Below, piece after piece: positions 17,801-27,289 of a DNA stretch of 35,950 bases. Location: the NCBI GenBank assembly GCA_043804925.1, contig JAZDIP010000043.1:1-35950 (forward strand). The letters run 5' to 3'. Below the pieces are notes generated by a model, which searched no databases, was not told the DNA's origin, and worked only from the letters and a program-made list of their open reading frames with translations. The position numbers and the translations under genes are program-made. The number at the start of each line of letters is the position of its first letter. Position 1 is the first letter of the stretch. The stretch comes from ChocPot-Mid sp043804925 (GTDB taxonomy: Bacteria; Bacteroidota; Ignavibacteria; Kapaibacteriales; UBA2268).

Positions 17801-19072
17801 ATGATAGATAATGATGTAAAAATCGAAAAAACATTATTGATATCTGTAGTACCTAAGGGAGCAGACAAAGATATTATGTTTGAGCATTTGCAGGAACTTG
17901 AGTCTTTAGTTGAAACTGCAGGCGCAGAAGTTGTTGAGAAAATATACCAGGAACTCGAAAAACCAAATCCTAAGACAGCTATTGGTAAAGGTAAAATCGA
18001 AGAGATTAAACTGATTATTGAGGAAGAAGATATCAAACTAATTATTTTTGATGATGATATTACTCCTACTCAAGTTAGAAATCTTGAAAAAGCATGGAAT
18101 GTCAAAGTTATGGACAGAAGTGGATTAATTCTCGATATTTTTGCCAAGCATGCCAGAACAAATGAAGCCAAAACACAGGTCGAACTTGCTCAATCTCAAT
18201 ATTTGCTTCCTCGTTTGACACGAATGTGGACACATCTTTCCAAGCAATTTGGTGGAATTGGTACAAAAGGACCCGGAGAAACTCAGATAGAATCTGACAG
18301 AAGAGTATTAAAAACAAAAATAGCAAAACTCAAAGAAAGACTTGATGATATAACTGTTCAAAAAGAACAACAAAGAAAAGGACGCTCGGAATTGCCAAGA
18401 TTTGCTTTAGTCGGATACACTAATGCAGGTAAATCAACTTTGATGAACGCTTTAACTCAAGCAGATGTTTTTGTCGAGGACAAACTTTTTGCAACACTCG
18501 ATACTACTATTCGTGCATTCAACTTTCCCAATGGGCAAAAAGCATTATTGTCCGATACAGTCGGATTTATTAGAAAACTCCCTGCACATTTAATAGCATC
18601 GTTCAGAAGCACTTTATCCGAAGCTAGCGATGCAGATATTCTAATTCATGTTGTGGATATAACACATCCCTATTTTTCAGAACACATAAAAGTTGTGAGC
18701 GAAACATTAGAACATTTAAAGCTTCAAGAGAAACCATGTCTATTAGTCCTAAATAAAATAGATGCATTAGAAAATAAAGAGGAAATCCGTTCAGTTGATT
18801 TACTCTTTCCGGATGCAATTCTTGTATCTGCAGAGCGGGGTATAAACATTAACCGGCTTATTCAAATAATGCAGAACAAATACGATGAGCAAGGTAAAAT
18901 GATTAAATTCGTCCTCCCCTATACAGAAATGCAAAAAGTCAATGAAATATACATTATGGGTGATATCAAAACAAGAAATGATACAGATGATGGAATTTAT
19001 TTTGAAGTTAAATTAAAACAAGAAAAAGTTGATTATTTTAATCACCTATTTTCAGGATATATCATACAATAA
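17801..19072 (+). CDS. hflX: GTPase HflX
   Basis: A ribosome-associated GTPase that splits or rescues stalled 70S ribosomes under stress. At 423 aa it matches the usual length. The N-terminal HflX domain ends in the family glycine-rich signature GGIGTKGPGE (151-160) and a short coiled coil. The G domain is complete: G1 GYTNAGKST (205-213), G2 TLDTT (232-236), G3 DTVGFIRKLP (252-261), G4 NKID (318-321) and a G5-like SAE near 343. The short C-terminal domain follows. The Shine-Dalgarno candidate AGGA lies 15 bp upstream, so the start is plausible rather than certain. Divergent from relA; a small unknown gene follows 28 bp downstream. Confidence 0.97.
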   Translation: MIDNDVKIEKTLLISVVPKGADKDIMFEHLQELESLVETAGAEVVEKIYQELEKPNPKTAIGKGKIEEIKLIIEEEDIKLIIFDDDITPTQVRNLEKAWNVKVMDRSGLILDIFAKHARTNEAKTQVELAQSQYLLPRLTRMWTHLSKQFGGIGTKGPGETQIESDRRVLKTKIAKLKERLDDITVQKEQQRKGRSELPRFALVGYTNAGKSTLMNALTQADVFVEDKLFATLDTTIRAFNFPNGQKALLSDTVGFIRKLPAHLIASFRSTLSEASDADILIHVVDITHPYFSEHIKVVSETLEHLKLQEKPCLLVLNKIDALENKEEIRSVDLLFPDAILVSAERGININRLIQIMQNKYDEQGKMIKFVLPYTEMQKVNEIYIMGDIKTRNDTDDGIYFEVKLKQEKVDYFNHLFSGYIIQ

Positions 19073-19100
19073 ACTTTTAAGAGAAAATATCGAGGCAATA

Positions 19101-19289
19101 ATGGAAAACGAGAAAATTAAAAATGTTATAGTAAATACCCATAAAAATGTAAGATTCATCATTTGGGCAGACCGAAAACTGACCAGAGATGAAATGCTGA
19201 AACAAGTAAGGTACTATAATTACAATACCCTGAATATAAGACCAAAAACAGGTTCAGAAATTGAATTAAATTATAATGATGAATTGTAA
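19101..19289 (+). CDS. Small protein of unknown function downstream of hflX
   Basis: A 62-aa protein. I placed the start at the ATG at 19101, which has GAGG at 19092-19095, rather than at an in-frame ATG inside hflX. The sequence is charged, with a VRFIIWADRKLTRDEM core and a tail GSEIELNYNDEL. No Cys, signal peptide or membrane segment is present. No family is recognised. Tight spacing to hflX suggests a shared transcript. Coding status is supported by the ribosome site and the clean frame only. Confidence 0.6.
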   Translation: MENEKIKNVIVNTHKNVRFIIWADRKLTRDEMLKQVRYYNYNTLNIRPKTGSEIELNYNDEL

Positions 19290-19461
19290 CATGATAAATC
19301 TAAAATGGAAATTAATCTCCAATAGGTCAATTACTGCTTTTTGTAAAGATTTATATAGTAGTTTATACTACATACATAAATGCTTATTACTACAATTCTT
19401 TGATGAATTCCCCTAATGAATTATTGATATTTATACTATATATTGCTGTTAATCAAAAATT

Positions 19462-19469
19462 TATTTTTG
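19462..19469 (+). promoter_or_regulatory. Candidate Bacteroidota -7 element before the first ASST-like gene
   Basis: TATTTTTG (TAnnTTTG consensus), 38 bp before the ATG at 19508. A TTG at 19443-19445 is 16 bp upstream, slightly short for the usual -33/-7 spacing. The 218-bp spacer holds no gene. Confidence 0.4.
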
Positions 19470-19507
19470 TCAAATAGGTAAATATAAATACATAGTTTTA
19501 GTTAATA

Positions 19508-22500
19508 ATGATAAAAATCAAGAAAATAGTTGAAAAAAGAGCTACCAAATATTTATATTTGATTTTGATTATTATTTTATCAACCACCAATATTCTGATC
19601 GTGCCGCTTTTTAGTCATGAAAATCCATGGACAATTTCTGTTTTAGATAATCCGGGACCCGGATATGTATATTTCGATAATTCAGAAAATACCCCATTTT
19701 TCATGATTGATAATTATGCTGATAAAAAATTTGAGGATACAAGCAATACTACAATGGACTGTATCAACCGGAAAATGCTTAGAAATGGAAACTGGGGCTG
19801 CCTTAAAAACAACAAATTGATGGTTTTTAATCAGGATATGTCTTTGATAGATGAAATATCCCCACCCCAGGGACTCGGAATTGACCCTCATGATTATGAA
19901 GTTTTAGATAATGGACATTACCTTGTATTGTGTATAGCATCGAGATACGTTGACCTGAGTAGTATAATTGAGGGAGGACAAGAAAATGCTGATGTAAAAT
20001 CCAGTGTATTAATAGAAACCGATAATACAGGCCAGATATATTGGTTCTGGGATACATACGATAATTTTAATATTATGGATGCAACACCGGATATTGACCT
20101 GACAATGCCAATCATTGAGTTCACCCATACCAATTCCATAGCCATAGATTTTGACGGGAATATTGTATTGTCAACCAGGTATATGGATGAAATAACAAAA
20201 ATCGATTATCCTTCCGGTAATATTATCTGGAGGTTAGGAGGAAGTGAATGTAAGAATAATGAATTTACCTTCGTCAATGATACAATAAATGGATTTTATG
20301 GTTTCTCTCATCAGCATTCTGTAAGCGTTATGGCTAATGGTAATTATTTATTGTTCGATAATGGCAATTTGAAACCTATGCAATATTCAAGGGCTGTTGA
20401 ATATAGCTTAAACCTTAACAATATGACAGCTACTAAAATAAGGGAATTCAGAAGTACTCCCGATATTTTTTTACAAGCAATGGGAAATGCACAAAGATTA
20501 TCAAATGGAAATACTTTTATAAATTGGGGAATGGGTAAAATAAGTGAGTTCAGACCTGATAATAGTATTGCATTTGAGATAAATTTTGATGAGGCAATCT
20601 CTTGCTACCGTGCTTTTCGTTATGTTCACAAAATGAATGCCAAGAGTATCAATGTCTCCGGAAACGGATTATATGATTTTAATGGAACTGCCAACGAGAA
20701 TACAAAAGTCAAATTGAATATAGCATCTCTCAATGGTAACGGTATATTAACTGTAGAGAAACATGATTATAAACCAATAAATGCGATATTTTCCGATTCT
20801 AATTTTACTTCTGTTTTACCTTACAGATGGGTATTAAGCCAAAATGATTTAAATTCTATTTCAGCAAATATTAGAATTAATATAAACGGATTAAACGGTG
20901 TTATTGAACCGGACAAAATAACTATATTTATGAGGAATGCTGAAGCGGACGGTTCTTTCAGTCTAAAAAATACTTCTTACAATATTACAACCGGCGAGCT
21001 CAGTGCTAATATATCAGGGTTTGGGGAGATTGTTTTATGCCAATCTACATTAGCCAAAGTTACTTTGTTATCTCCTGAAAATTCTAAAATAGGTGTACCA
21101 AAAAGCGATACTTTAAAATGGCAAAAAGTAACTGGGGCAAGTAATTATAAAGTTCAAATCAGTAATAGCTTCAATTTCAGTAATTTAATAGTGAACCAGA
21201 TAGTGGATAATGTTACAGAGTATCATTTTAATTTGGATTATAATACCGGGTACTTTTGGAGAATATCCGCATTAAATAATCAGGACACTTCTGATTGGTC
21301 GGATGTTTTTTCATTTACAACAAAATTAAATCACCCTGAATTAACTGTACCTGAAAACAACAGATTTGCTGTTATGCTTACTTCCGATTTCTCATGGACT
21401 TCAGTTAACGGTGCTTCAAATTATTGGATTCAGGTTGCTAAAGATGAATTGTTTAAAGATATTTATTATGAAAAAAATAATTGTAGCAATAATAACTTAG
21501 AAATTGAATTCCAAGAATTTAACAAACAATATTTCTGGAGAGTTCGTGGATATAATACCGGTGACACAAGTGCCTGGTCTGAAATAAGCAGTTTTACCAC
21601 AATCGTACCAATACCGGAGTTGATTTCTCCTGTAAAAAACGAAATGAATGCCAACACTGAAGGAGAGCTTATTTGGGATACAGACAATTGTGGAGTTTCC
21701 CATAATGTTGAGCTATCAAAAGATTCTTCGTTTAATATATGTTTACTAAGTAAGAAAAATATTTCTGCAAATAGACAATCCTATAATGATTTAGAGTTCA
21801 ATCAGGATTATAATTGGAGAGTCCAAAGCTATAGTTCAGGAGATACAAGTATTTGGTCGACAATTAATAAATTTTCGACAAGACTGTCAAAAGTAACTTT
21901 ATTAAATCCAATTAAAAAGCAAGATAATATCGAAGATTCTCTTGTACTATCTTGGGATACAGTTCCCGGTGTCACAAAATATAATATTCAAATTGCCTTT
22001 AACGATATTTTTACTAAGTTTTTCCTTGATACTATTAATGTTCTTACAAATCAATGTAAAGTAAATAATCTCCCCAAAGGAACAGAATTATACTGGAGAG
22101 TTCAATCAGAAAATGACAATAAGTACGGAGATTGGTCAGATACATGGAGTTTTATAACCAAGAAAGACACATCACTTCAAAAACCAATTTTAGTTAGTCC
22201 TTCAAATAATTCAATCTCAGAACCCATTAGTAACTATTTAGTTTGGTTAAATACTGGTGCTGATTCTCAATATTACCTCCAAGTTTCAGAAAATGCTGAT
22301 TTCAGCAATTTGATTATTGATGAAAATGCAATAAATCAAACTCATTATACTTATAATTATTTAAAATTTGAAACAAAATATTATTGGAGAGTCAGGGCAT
22401 TTAATGAAGGAATATATAGTGATTGGTCAGACATCTGGAATTTCACAACTGTCGGTGTTAAGGATACATCTGAAATTAAATTATTAGAGCCGCAGAATGG

Positions 22501-23332
22501 TAAAACAGGGGTTCCTGTATCAGGAATTATTCAATGGGAGATTGATTCATTGAGTTACTCACCGGATTCAGTCTTTAAAATTGAAATTTCAGAAAATCCC
22601 AATTTTGCAATTTGTATTATTTCAGAGCAAATTACTAGTGATAAAAAATTTCAATATGATAATTTATTATATAACAAAGAATACTTCTGGAGAGTTGGAA
22701 TATTAAATGAGGATAATTCGATTAAATGGTCAAAAACATCTATGTTCAAAACTGAATTAGAATCTCCAAATATATTATCCCCTCAAAATGGAAGTATTAA
22801 CAACACATTAGAAGGATTATTAAGCTGGGATAAATCTGATGGAGCTACAGAATATTCATTAATCTTATCTGATGATTCTCTATTAGTTAATATTATTATT
22901 AATGAAAATAAACTCAATATATTGAGCTATAATTATTTACTACCTCAAAATACGACATTTTACTGGCAGGTAAAAGCCCTCAGTGCTAATAATACAAGCC
23001 AATGGAGTAAAATAAATAACTTTACTACAATAAAAATTACAGATGTAAATGAAAATTCAACAATCAATCCAAATTTAATCATTTATAATGATATTTTGCA
23101 TTTAACATTTAATCACGATATAATAAGTGATTTATCGAAGTTTTCAGATAATCTGACTATAACAATAAATAACTTAGCAGGTATGGAAGTATTTAGAAAT
23201 AACTATAAATTATCTTCTGTTTTATCTGACCAAATAACAATTAATCTAAATTGTTTATCTTCCGGTATCTACTTTGTATCCTTAAATAATTCTTTAATAA
23301 GAAAAAACTTCATAATTTTGAAAAATAATTAA
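19508..23332 (+). CDS. Arylsulfotransferase-like propeller with seven FN3-like domains and T9SS tail (copy A)
   Basis: A 1274-aa exported protein. The signal peptide hydrophobic core is LYLILIIILSTTNILIV. Residues ~45-380 resemble the arylsulfotransferase (ASST) family, a beta-propeller that moves sulfate between phenolic compounds. Family-like histidines sit in DPHDYEVLDNGHYL (His128), FTHTNS (His207) and FSHQHS (His268/270). A beta-sandwich linker follows (about 382-515). Seven FN3-like domains of about 95 residues run from ~517 to ~1178, each with a YxWRV-type strand and a SDWSD/W-F-TT end. Residues ~1190-1274 form a T9SS sorting domain ending SGIYFVSLNNSLIRKN. A close paralogue follows 17 bp downstream. 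Sulfotransferase activity is unproven, and the substrate is unknown. Confidence 0.85.
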   Translation: MIKIKKIVEKRATKYLYLILIIILSTTNILIVPLFSHENPWTISVLDNPGPGYVYFDNSENTPFFMIDNYADKKFEDTSNTTMDCINRKMLRNGNWGCLKNNKLMVFNQDMSLIDEISPPQGLGIDPHDYEVLDNGHYLVLCIASRYVDLSSIIEGGQENADVKSSVLIETDNTGQIYWFWDTYDNFNIMDATPDIDLTMPIIEFTHTNSIAIDFDGNIVLSTRYMDEITKIDYPSGNIIWRLGGSECKNNEFTFVNDTINGFYGFSHQHSVSVMANGNYLLFDNGNLKPMQYSRAVEYSLNLNNMTATKIREFRSTPDIFLQAMGNAQRLSNGNTFINWGMGKISEFRPDNSIAFEINFDEAISCYRAFRYVHKMNAKSINVSGNGLYDFNGTANENTKVKLNIASLNGNGILTVEKHDYKPINAIFSDSNFTSVLPYRWVLSQNDLNSISANIRININGLNGVIEPDKITIFMRNAEADGSFSLKNTSYNITTGELSANISGFGEIVLCQSTLAKVTLLSPENSKIGVPKSDTLKWQKVTGASNYKVQISNSFNFSNLIVNQIVDNVTEYHFNLDYNTGYFWRISALNNQDTSDWSDVFSFTTKLNHPELTVPENNRFAVMLTSDFSWTSVNGASNYWIQVAKDELFKDIYYEKNNCSNNNLEIEFQEFNKQYFWRVRGYNTGDTSAWSEISSFTTIVPIPELISPVKNEMNANTEGELIWDTDNCGVSHNVELSKDSSFNICLLSKKNISANRQSYNDLEFNQDYNWRVQSYSSGDTSIWSTINKFSTRLSKVTLLNPIKKQDNIEDSLVLSWDTVPGVTKYNIQIAFNDIFTKFFLDTINVLTNQCKVNNLPKGTELYWRVQSENDNKYGDWSDTWSFITKKDTSLQKPILVSPSNNSISEPISNYLVWLNTGADSQYYLQVSENADFSNLIIDENAINQTHYTYNYLKFETKYYWRVRAFNEGIYSDWSDIWNFTTVGVKDTSEIKLLEPQNGKTGVPVSGIIQWEIDSLSYSPDSVFKIEISENPNFAICIISEQITSDKKFQYDNLLYNKEYFWRVGILNEDNSIKWSKTSMFKTELESPNILSPQNGSINNTLEGLLSWDKSDGATEYSLILSDDSLLVNIIINENKLNILSYNYLLPQNTTFYWQVKALSANNTSQWSKINNFTTIKITDVNENSTINPNLIIYNDILHLTFNHDIISDLSKFSDNLTITINNLAGMEVFRNNYKLSSVLSDQITINLNCLSSGIYFVSLNNSLIRKNFIILKNN
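22266..22404 (+). repeat. 139-bp identity tract shared with 26108-26246
   Basis: Within the fifth FN3-like domain, every base from 22266 to 22404 equals its counterpart 3842 bp downstream, whereas surrounding domains differ substantially. Another identical run is 21272-21345 against 25114-25187. Confidence 0.9.
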
Positions 23333-23349
23333 AAAAACTTCTGAGATTC

Positions 23350-26300
23350 ATGATTGATATAAAACATATAGCAAAAAAAGGAAAAATCAATTATTTACAA
23401 TTGATTTTAACTATTGTTTTATTATCAATTCATGTCCAGATAGGAAATATTTTATGTGAGAATAATACTTGGGAAATTACAGTTTTAGATAATCCAGGAC
23501 CGGGTTATGTATATTTTGATGCACCGATGAAACATTTTTCACTTATTGATAATTATGGTAATAAAATAATTGAAGATTCAAGTTCGATAGCAATGAACTG
23601 TGCTAATTGGAAAATGCTCAGTAATGGATACTGGGCTTGCATAAATTTAGATAGATTGAAGATATTTAATGAAGATATTGAATTAATCGATGAAATACCA
23701 TGCCCTACCGGACTTACTATTGATATCCATGATTGTACAGTTTTAAACAATGGGCATTACTTGTTAATTTGTCTTGAAGAGAGAGTGGTTGACCTCAGCA
23801 GTATAATCGAAGGAGGAAACGAAAATGCAAGGGTTGAATATTCTGTATTGATAGAAACTGACAATACAGGTCAGATTTATTGGTATTGGGATACATATGA
23901 ACACTTTGATATTCTGGATGTGACGTCAGATATTGACTTGACATCACCTAATATACCATTTACTCACTCAAATTCTGTTGCAATTGATTTAGATAGAAAT
24001 ATTTTATTATCATCCAGACATTTGGATGAAATCACAAAAATTGCTTATCCATCCGGAAATATTATATGGAGGATGGGAGGAAGCGAGTGTAAGAATAATG
24101 AATTTACTTTTATCAATGATACAATAGATGGTTATTTTGGATTTTCTCATCAGCACTCTCTAAGCGTTTTAGCTAATGGCAATTATTTGTTGTTTGACAA
24201 TGGCAATTTGAAACCAATGCAACATTCACGAGCTGTGGAATATTATATAAATCTAAGCAATAAGATTGTTACAAAAGCTTGGGAATACAGAAATGTTCCG
24301 GATATTTTTTCTGTCGCAGCCGGGAACACTCAAAGATTATCAAATGGCAATACTTTTATCAATTTTTGGGATGGAAACAAAATCTGTGAAGTCAGGCAAA
24401 ACAAAAGTACCTCATTTGAGATAACTTTCTCCCCTGTAAATATTGCATACAGGGCTTTTCGTTATGTTACCAGAATGAATGCCAAGAGTATAGTTGTTTC
24501 AGGAAATGCATTATATGACTTCAATGGAGCTAATAACGAGAATACAAAAGTTAAATTGAATATAACATCTCATACAGGAAGCGGCACATTAACTGTAGAG
24601 AAACATGATTACAAACCGGCAGTTGCAGTATTTTCCGATTCTAATTTTACCTCTGTTTTACCTTACAGATGGGTTTTAAGTCAAAACAATTTATCTTCTA
24701 TTTCTGCAAATATTAGGATTAATGTAAATGGTTTAAATCAAATCATTGACCCAGACAAAATAACTATTTACAAGAGGAATGATGAAACAAAAGGAACATT
24801 GAGTCCATTGAATACTTCTTATAATAATTCTACAGGTGAGATTAGCGCTAATATTTCAGGATTTGGAGAAATTGTTTTATGTCAATCCATTTTAGCAAAT
24901 GTTACATTGATTTCGCCAAATAATAATAAAAATGGAGTAGCAATTAATGATACTTTAAAATGGCAAAAAGTAACAGGAGCAAGTAATTATTTAGTTCAAC
25001 TAAGTAATAACATCAATTTCAGTAATTTACTAGTCAATGAGTTCGTTGGTAATGTTTCTGAGTATCGTTTTAATTTGGATTATAATACAGAGTACTTTTG
25101 GAGAATATCCGCTTTAAATAATCAGGACACTTCTGATTGGTCGGATGTTTTTTCATTTACAACAAAATTAAATCACCCTGAATTAACAGAACCAAAAGAT
25201 AACAGCTTTGCTATAAATCTTACTTCTAATTTTTCATGGACATCAGTTGAAGGAGCATCATATTACAGAATTCAGATCGCACAAGATGAGTTATTTAAAG
25301 ATATTTATTATGAAAAAAATAATTGTGTAAATAATCATATAGAAATTGAATTCCATGATTATAACAAACAATGTTTTTGGCGGGTTTGTGGATATAATAC
25401 CAGGGACACAAGTGCTTGGTCGGAAGCAGGTAGTTTTACCACAATTGTACCAATACCGGAGTTAATTACTCCTATAAAAAACGAAATGAATGCCGACATT
25501 GAAGGTGAACTTGTCTGGAATATAGACAAATGTGGAGTTTCCTATAACTTAGAGTTATCAAGCGATTCATTATTTAACATACTTATATTGGATAAAAAAA
25601 ATATTTCGGCATATAGTCAACCTTATTGGGATTTAGTATACGATAAAGATTATTATTGGAGAGTACGAAGCCACAACTCCGGTGATACTAGTATTTGGTC
25701 TGCTGTAAATAAATTTTCGACACGACTTGCTAAAGTAAATTTAACAAATCCTATTAATAATCAAGATAATATCGAAGATTCTCTTGTTCTATATTGGGAT
25801 ACTGTATCAGGAGCAACAAAATATAATATCCAAATTGCCTTTAACGATATTTTTTCAAAAATTTTCCTTGATACTAATAATGTTAATTCAAATCAATGTC
25901 CTGTATATAATCTTACTAAAGGTATGGGGTTCTATTGGAGGGTTAAGGCAGAAAATGATTATAAATATGGAGATTGGTCAGATACATGGAGTTTTAAAAC
26001 AAAGAAAGACACATCACTTCAAATACCAATTTTAGTTAGTCCTTCAAATAATTCAATCTCAGAACCCATTAGTAACTATTTAGTTTGGTTAAATACCGGT
26101 GCTGATGCTCAATATTACCTCCAAGTTTCAGAAAATGCTGATTTCAGCAATTTGATTATTGATGAAAATGCAATAAATCAAACTCATTATACTTATAATT
26201 ATTTAAAATTTGAAACAAAATATTATTGGAGAGTCAGGGCATTTAAAGAAGGAATCAATAGTGATTGGTCAGATATCTGGAATTTCACAACTGTCGGTGC

Positions 26301-27174
26301 TAAGGATACATCTGAAATTAAATTATTAGAGCCGCAGAATGGTGAAACAGGAGTTTCCGTTTCAGGTGTAATTCAATGGGAGATAGATTCATTGAGTAAT
26401 TCACCGGATTCAGTCTTTAAAATTGAAATTTCAGAAAATCCTAATTTTGCAATTTGTACTATTTCAGAGATTATAGCTTATAATAGCAAATTTCAATATG
26501 ATAATCTTCTTTACAATAAGGAATACTTCTGGAGAGTTGGAATCATTAATGTGGGTGAGTCTATCCTGTGGTCAAGTACATCTCGTTTTATAACTGAATT
26601 AGAATCTCCGAATATATTATCTCCGGAAAATGGTAGTATAAACAACGTATTAGATGGATTATTAAGCTGGGAACAATCTGATGGAGCTACCGGCTATGCA
26701 TTAATCTTAACGGATGATTCTTTATTTATCAATACTATTATTAATGAAAGCAACCTCAATAGATTGAGCTATAATTATACACTCCCGCAATATACGACAT
26801 TTTACTGGCAGGTAAAAGCCCTCAGTGCTAATAATACAAGCCAATGGAGTAAAATAAATAACTTTACTACATTAAAAATTACTGATGTAATTGAGAATCC
26901 AGAAATCATTCCTAATTTAATTATTTACAATGATAATCTGCATCTATCATTTAATCACGATATAATAAGTGATTTATCGAAGTTTTCAGATAATTGGACA
27001 ATAACTATAAATAACTTAACAGGCATTGAAGTATATAGAAATTATTATAAATTATCTTCTGTTTTATCTGACCAAATAACAATTAATTTAAATTGTTTAT
27101 CTTCCGGAATCTACTTTGTATCCTTAAATAATTCTTTAATAAGAAAAAACTTCATAATTTTGAAAAATAATTAA
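23350..27174 (+). CDS. Arylsulfotransferase-like propeller with seven FN3-like domains and T9SS tail (copy B)
   Basis: A tandem paralogue of the preceding gene with identical length (1274 aa) and domain order: signal peptide, ASST-like propeller, beta linker, seven FN3-like domains, T9SS tail. The putative active-site motifs are kept: DIHDCTVLNNGHYL, FTHSNS and FSHQHS. The two copies differ by one-residue indels that cancel (after VYFD, and near NTFINFWDGN), so starts, ends and FN3 domains are offset by exactly 3842 bp. The N-terminal domain has clearly diverged while some FN3 domains and the C-terminus are almost identical in DNA. Only 17 bp separate it from copy A, so both are likely on one transcript. 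Confidence 0.85.
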   Translation: MIDIKHIAKKGKINYLQLILTIVLLSIHVQIGNILCENNTWEITVLDNPGPGYVYFDAPMKHFSLIDNYGNKIIEDSSSIAMNCANWKMLSNGYWACINLDRLKIFNEDIELIDEIPCPTGLTIDIHDCTVLNNGHYLLICLEERVVDLSSIIEGGNENARVEYSVLIETDNTGQIYWYWDTYEHFDILDVTSDIDLTSPNIPFTHSNSVAIDLDRNILLSSRHLDEITKIAYPSGNIIWRMGGSECKNNEFTFINDTIDGYFGFSHQHSLSVLANGNYLLFDNGNLKPMQHSRAVEYYINLSNKIVTKAWEYRNVPDIFSVAAGNTQRLSNGNTFINFWDGNKICEVRQNKSTSFEITFSPVNIAYRAFRYVTRMNAKSIVVSGNALYDFNGANNENTKVKLNITSHTGSGTLTVEKHDYKPAVAVFSDSNFTSVLPYRWVLSQNNLSSISANIRINVNGLNQIIDPDKITIYKRNDETKGTLSPLNTSYNNSTGEISANISGFGEIVLCQSILANVTLISPNNNKNGVAINDTLKWQKVTGASNYLVQLSNNINFSNLLVNEFVGNVSEYRFNLDYNTEYFWRISALNNQDTSDWSDVFSFTTKLNHPELTEPKDNSFAINLTSNFSWTSVEGASYYRIQIAQDELFKDIYYEKNNCVNNHIEIEFHDYNKQCFWRVCGYNTRDTSAWSEAGSFTTIVPIPELITPIKNEMNADIEGELVWNIDKCGVSYNLELSSDSLFNILILDKKNISAYSQPYWDLVYDKDYYWRVRSHNSGDTSIWSAVNKFSTRLAKVNLTNPINNQDNIEDSLVLYWDTVSGATKYNIQIAFNDIFSKIFLDTNNVNSNQCPVYNLTKGMGFYWRVKAENDYKYGDWSDTWSFKTKKDTSLQIPILVSPSNNSISEPISNYLVWLNTGADAQYYLQVSENADFSNLIIDENAINQTHYTYNYLKFETKYYWRVRAFKEGINSDWSDIWNFTTVGAKDTSEIKLLEPQNGETGVSVSGVIQWEIDSLSNSPDSVFKIEISENPNFAICTISEIIAYNSKFQYDNLLYNKEYFWRVGIINVGESILWSSTSRFITELESPNILSPENGSINNVLDGLLSWEQSDGATGYALILTDDSLFINTIINESNLNRLSYNYTLPQYTTFYWQVKALSANNTSQWSKINNFTTLKITDVIENPEIIPNLIIYNDNLHLSFNHDIISDLSKFSDNWTITINNLTGIEVYRNYYKLSSVLSDQITINLNCLSSGIYFVSLNNSLIRKNFIILKNN
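26108..26246 (+). repeat. 139-bp identity tract shared with 22266-22404
   Basis: Second copy of the perfectly conserved FN3-5 segment described for copy A; consistent with recent gene conversion between the tandem genes. Confidence 0.9.
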
Positions 27175-27203
27175 AATCAATTAGTAAAAAACTACTGATT
27201 TTT
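27174..27203 (+). terminator. Possible weak terminator after copy B
   Basis: An imperfect hairpin (AATCA/TGATT outer pairs, TAGT/ACTA inner pairs, with bulges) directly follows the stop codon and ends in five T. The stem is AT-rich and interrupted, so function is uncertain. Confidence 0.35.
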
Positions 27204-27267
27204 AAGTTTTGCGGATAATCATATGTTTTGTATAATTACATACATTTAATCATCCTAATGAAATTCT

Positions 27268-27275
27268 TATTTTTG
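27268..27275 (+). promoter_or_regulatory. Candidate Bacteroidota -7 element before mfd
   Basis: TATTTTTG, 14 bp before the mfd ATG. If active it would give a very short leader, in line with the lack of a Shine-Dalgarno site there. No well-spaced -33 element is seen. Confidence 0.35.
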
Positions 27276-27289
27276 ATAATTATTAAGAC

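Noticed and set aside
19351..19375. Terminator downstream of the small hflX neighbour
   Set aside because: The GTAGT/ACTAC hairpin is short and has no following T-run.
19508..27174. Tandem paralogues as an assembly duplication
   Set aside because: The copies differ throughout the propeller and most FN3 domains and have compensating indels, so they are real separate genes; only the identical tracts need read-level checking.
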